A DNA stretch of 8,418 bases, taken from Eudoraea sp. GTDB taxonomy: Bacteria; Bacteroidota; Bacteroidia; Flavobacteriales; Flavobacteriaceae. Made by a program: the position numbers and the translations under genes. Below the pieces are notes generated by a model. That model searched no databases. It was given only the letters and a program-made list of their open reading frames with translations, and was not told the origin of the DNA. The stretch covers positions 1 through 8,418 of the forward strand of contig JAHEBI010000048.1 of NCBI GenBank assembly GCA_024642325.1, in the 5' to 3' direction. Below, in pieces: positions 6,241 to 8,418 of the stretch (the first letter of the stretch is position 1; every line of letters starts with the position of its first letter).

Positions 6241-7170
6241 ATGGTGAATAAAAACCCATTAATTCTTAAATGTATTTTAACCTGCTGCATTATTCTTTAT
6301 CTGCATCAAGGGTTTACACAGGATGTAGAACCCCGCAGATGGGCGTCCATACCTTTAGGTCTAAATGTGATAGGTACAGGATATGCTTATACTTCTGGGG
6401 ATGTCTTTTTTGATCCGATCTTAGGGGCAGAAGACGTGACTTATCGTGGTAACGGCTTGGTTGCTTCATATGTACGACCTTTTAGATTGGGAAATAAATT
6501 GGCACGGGTAGACGTATTACTACCTTTTACTTTTTCACGATGGGAAGGTCTTTTAAATGGCGTCGCCACCAGTGTTAACAGAACTGGTTTCGCGGATCCA
6601 AGAGTAAGATTTTCCTTAAATTTAACAGGACCCCCACCCTCAGGGCCTAAGGAATTTCAAGAATATCTGGCTACCCACCCCGTTTTCACAACCTTTGGTG
6701 TTTCTTTGGCTGTATCACTTCCTTTTGGCCAATACTTTAATGATAAATTATTAAATCTGGGAGGTAACCGTTTCGTTATAAGACCACAGATAGGAATGGT
6801 TCATTATTGGGGGCCATGGTCATATGAACTTACAGGCTCTTTAGTCATTTATTCCACTAATAATGACTTTTTTAATGGCGGTGAATTAAAACAAAGGCCT
6901 CTTTTTGCATTACAGACCCATTTGATAAGGCAATTTGATAAACGCTTTTGGGCTTCTATAAGTGCAGGATATAACCAAGGAGCATCTTCTGTGGTTAACA
7001 AGCAATTTAATGATGATCAAAGAGCTAACTTAATTGGTGCCGCCTCTATTGGAGCCAGCTTTGCCGGAAGCCAGGGTCTTAAACTGGCATATGTATATTC
7101 CAAGGCACAAAGAGATGTGGGTTCCACCACCAATACTCTTCTATTGGTTTGGACTATAGTCTTTAAATAA
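6241..7170 (+). CDS. outer-membrane beta-barrel of the phenol MetA-degradation transporter family
   Basis: This 309-residue protein has a signal peptide (about 1-27, ending GFTQ). The mature N-terminus reads PRRWASIPLGLN followed by GTGYAYTSGDVFFDP, the signature opening of the 'MetA-pathway of phenol degradation' (SphA-like) outer-membrane family. Alternating aromatic/glycine strands continue to the end, for instance RVDVLLPFTFSRWEG, TTFGVSLAVSLPFGQY, FVIRPQIGMVHYWGPW and FWASISAGYNQG, and the protein closes with the barrel strand LLLVWTIVFK. Members are proposed outer-membrane channels for hydrophobic or aromatic compounds, but most in Bacteroidota have no tested substrate, and no aromatic-degradation enzyme lies in this window. 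The gene is the last of a likely three-gene operon with the small helical protein and the DUF4136 protein. It ends 8 nt before the stop of the opposing gene, with no strong hairpin between, so the two convergent transcripts probably overlap. Confidence 0.88.
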   Translation: MVNKNPLILKCILTCCIILYLHQGFTQDVEPRRWASIPLGLNVIGTGYAYTSGDVFFDPILGAEDVTYRGNGLVASYVRPFRLGNKLARVDVLLPFTFSRWEGLLNGVATSVNRTGFADPRVRFSLNLTGPPPSGPKEFQEYLATHPVFTTFGVSLAVSLPFGQYFNDKLLNLGGNRFVIRPQIGMVHYWGPWSYELTGSLVIYSTNNDFFNGGELKQRPLFALQTHLIRQFDKRFWASISAGYNQGASSVVNKQFNDDQRANLIGAASIGASFAGSQGLKLAYVYSKAQRDVGSTTNTLLLVWTIVFK

Positions 7171-7178
7171 GGTACCTG

Positions 7179-7829
7179 TTAATCAAAGGTAAAAACCAAA
7201 CCCCCACTAACTCCTCCCATAACCGTTGTACCTGATACTGCAACACCGGTGCCAATACCTCCGGGGCCTCCGGAAACATAAAGACCTCCCCAGGAAACAG
7301 GAAACATAAGGTCTCCTTGTATTTTTATACCAATTACATCACTTAAGTTAAAAATAACACCTCCTTTTAAGGCAAATGAAAATTCTGTAGTAGAGGCTAA
7401 ATTTCTATTTGTAATTGCAAGATTTTCATTCTTTGGTGTAAAAATAGTTACTCCGGCACTTAAGCCAAAAAAAGGCGTCAAATCACTTGATGAATCAAAA
7501 TACCTGGAACTACCAATGTGAATCCAATCCATCGACAGATCAGACAAACGATCTTCTGATGGACTAATAAGTATATCCCTTATTAATAATTCTGTATTCA
7601 TCTTCATATAGGTTAGTTCTAACATAGTGCCACTACTAAATTCAAAACCAGCAATACCCCTAAAAAAACCTCCATCGGATGCCTTAAGATAATTGGGTCC
7701 GTAATTTAATTTAGTGCCAAATTGATACCCATAATCTAATGATAGATCTATGCGTTGCGCTTGTACCTCAAATACAAAAGCAGATAGGGTAAGAAAAACT
7801 ACCAGTTGAATTATTTTTAATTTCCTCAT
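7179..7829 (-). CDS. outer-membrane beta-barrel protein, porin-like family
   Basis: I place the start at the ATG complementary to 7827-7829, giving 216 residues. The frame stays open upstream to 7961, but those 44 extra residues are rich in Asn, Arg and Lys, have no export signal at their start and run through the promoter region. From the chosen start, residues 1-25 form a clean signal peptide ending VQAQ. The mature protein begins RIDLSLDYGYQFG and consists of strands typical of a small 8-10 stranded barrel: FRGIAGFEFSSGTMLELTYM, FFGLSAGVTIFTP, TEFSFALKGGVIFNL and a last strand GGVSGGLVFTFD. A glycine-rich loop (GGPGGIGTG) precedes the last strand. The family is broadly OmpA/porin-like beta-barrel; its cargo or role is unknown. 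It converges on the porin-like gene ending at 7170 and is divergent from the gene starting at 8010. An A-rich leader typical of this phylum precedes the start. Confidence 0.85.
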   Translation of the reverse strand: MRKLKIIQLVVFLTLSAFVFEVQAQRIDLSLDYGYQFGTKLNYGPNYLKASDGGFFRGIAGFEFSSGTMLELTYMKMNTELLIRDILISPSEDRLSDLSMDWIHIGSSRYFDSSSDLTPFFGLSAGVTIFTPKNENLAITNRNLASTTEFSFALKGGVIFNLSDVIGIKIQGDLMFPVSWGGLYVSGGPGGIGTGVAVSGTTVMGGVSGGLVFTFD

Positions 7830-7888
7830 AATGGTTTTTGTTAATTGGGCTTTCTTCTTTTTATAGTTTCTGAGTAAAATATTTCGGG

Positions 7889-7896
7889 CAAATATA
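7889..7896 (-). promoter_or_regulatory. candidate Bacteroidota -7 promoter box (TATATTTG) for the minus-strand barrel gene
   Basis: On the minus strand this reads TATATTTG, an exact match to the phylum's -7 consensus TAnnTTTG. It would place the transcript start near 7882 and leave a leader of about 50 nt before the ATG at 7829. I could not find a clear TTTG/TTG -33 element at the expected distance (about 7915-7920), so this rests on the -7 box and its position alone. It also supports the downstream start codon, because the longer reading frame would begin upstream of this promoter. Confidence 0.45.
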
Positions 7897-8009
7897 TGGT
7901 AATTAATAGTATTTGCATTTCTGAAATAAATTCTGGAATCCATAAGCAGGTTTAGGCCCATTTTGAGTAAATTTAAACATTGCCTTAAAAACCCTGTTTA
8001 ATTAAAGCA

Positions 8010-8418
8010 ATGCAGAAATTCAAACTATTTTCCAAACTATTTGTGTTGCTTTGCGCGGCTTTGAGTGCTAACCTGGTATTTTCTCAAAACACGGTTCCCC
8101 CAGATATAGTAGATTCTGTAATTACACCTTTCCGAAAAGGACGTTGGTTAACTTCTTTGTCCGGGAGCATAAGCAGTAACAGTAATGAATTAAACTCAAC
8201 TAAAACTAAAACGATCTCCAATGACTTTGGAATGAATCTGTCAACAGGTAAATTCTTTAAAGACAGATGGCTTTTTGGAGTTACTTTTCAGGCGGAGAGG
8301 CAGGAGGCGAAAGGAGATTTAAATACTATTGGTGAGTCTTTATATATAGGTCCTCAATTCGCCAGGTATTTTTACAATAATAAAGATGGTTCACTATATT
8401 TGAATGTTTCACCCGGCT
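8010..8418 (+). CDS. exported, probably outer-membrane beta-barrel protein (3' end outside window)
   Basis: An open frame starts at the ATG at 8010 and runs to the window edge with no stop, showing 136 complete codons. The N-terminus MQKFKLFSKLFVLLCAALSA is followed by NLVFSQ, a signal peptide of about 26 residues with cleavage after SQ. The mature part begins NTVPPDIVDS and continues with short alternating strands such as GRWLTSLSGSIS, SNDFGMNLSTGKFF, RWLFGVTFQAERQ, SLYIGPQFARYFYNN and GSLYLNVSPG. These resemble outer-membrane beta-barrel domain proteins of Bacteroidota. A 12-nt unit is nearly duplicated in the signal-peptide region (8021-8032 and 8033-8044, sharing CAAACTATTT), giving the repeated KLF. 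The gene is divergent from the minus-strand barrel gene, with 180 nt between start codons. Neither full length nor family can be settled from the part visible. Confidence 0.75.
   Translation, partial: MQKFKLFSKLFVLLCAALSANLVFSQNTVPPDIVDSVITPFRKGRWLTSLSGSISSNSNELNSTKTKTISNDFGMNLSTGKFFKDRWLFGVTFQAERQEAKGDLNTIGESLYIGPQFARYFYNNKDGSLYLNVSPG

Noticed and set aside
7258..7280. GC-rich repeated CCTCCGG block as a regulatory hairpin.
   Set aside because: It is fully explained as codons for a glycine/proline-rich loop in the minus-strand barrel protein.
7830..7961. A 44-residue N-terminal extension of the minus-strand barrel gene beginning at 7961.
   Set aside because: It lacks an export signal, would put the true signal peptide inside the protein, and overlaps a good -7 promoter box. 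The ATG at 7829 gives a standard signal peptide.
7968..7975. TAAATTTA as the -7 box of the gene starting at 8010.
   Set aside because: It misses the final G of TAnnTTTG and has no TTTG element at the expected distance upstream; too weak to list as a promoter.

Overview
The window looks like ordinary chromosomal DNA of a member of the Bacteroidota, most likely a (marine-type) flavobacterium. The clues are a low G+C content, A-rich leaders instead of strong Shine-Dalgarno sites, many signal peptides ending in the '-xQ' cleavage style common in this phylum, and protein families typical of the group: a long FG-GAP/ASPIC-UnbV protein, a PAP2-type vanadium haloperoxidase lipoprotein, DUF4136, and a 'phenol MetA degradation' type outer-membrane barrel. 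I see no RNA gene, insertion sequence, CRISPR array or phage gene.

Region 1 (1-5061, + strand) is a tight co-directional cluster of four genes. First comes the 3' two-thirds or so of a large FG-GAP/VCBS propeller protein with an internal ASPIC/UnbV domain, cut by the window's left edge. It is followed 8 nt later by a vanadium-dependent haloperoxidase/PAP2 lipoprotein with an intact active site. After 16 nt comes a membrane-anchored SRPBCC plus GyrI-like (AraC-effector-binding-like) two-domain protein, which overlaps a secreted beta-propeller protein. Spacing suggests one transcript. All four products are predicted to be exported or membrane-anchored, so the cluster probably acts at the cell surface or in the periplasm. 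What it acts on cannot be read from the sequence.

A 176-nt AT-rich intergenic region (5062-5237) separates this cluster from the next. It holds a weak hairpin just after the upstream stop and a set of AGTAA/TTAC half-sites, including a perfect 12-bp palindrome, just upstream of the next gene.

Region 2 (5238-7170, + strand) is a three-gene set: a small exported helical protein, a DUF4136 envelope protein overlapping it by 8 nt, and an outer-membrane beta-barrel of the MetA-pathway transporter family 30 nt further on.

Region 3 (7179-8418) contains a minus-strand outer-membrane beta-barrel gene that converges on the porin gene with only 8 nt between stops, then a 180-nt divergent promoter region, then the 5' part of another exported, probably beta-barrel, protein that runs off the right edge. 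A good match to the Bacteroidota -7 promoter box lies upstream of the minus-strand gene.

The most noteworthy points are the haloperoxidase with its propeller neighbour and the membrane-tethered SRPBCC/GyrI-like protein without a DNA-binding domain. I did not find convincing evidence of a wholly new defence, mobile or RNA system here.
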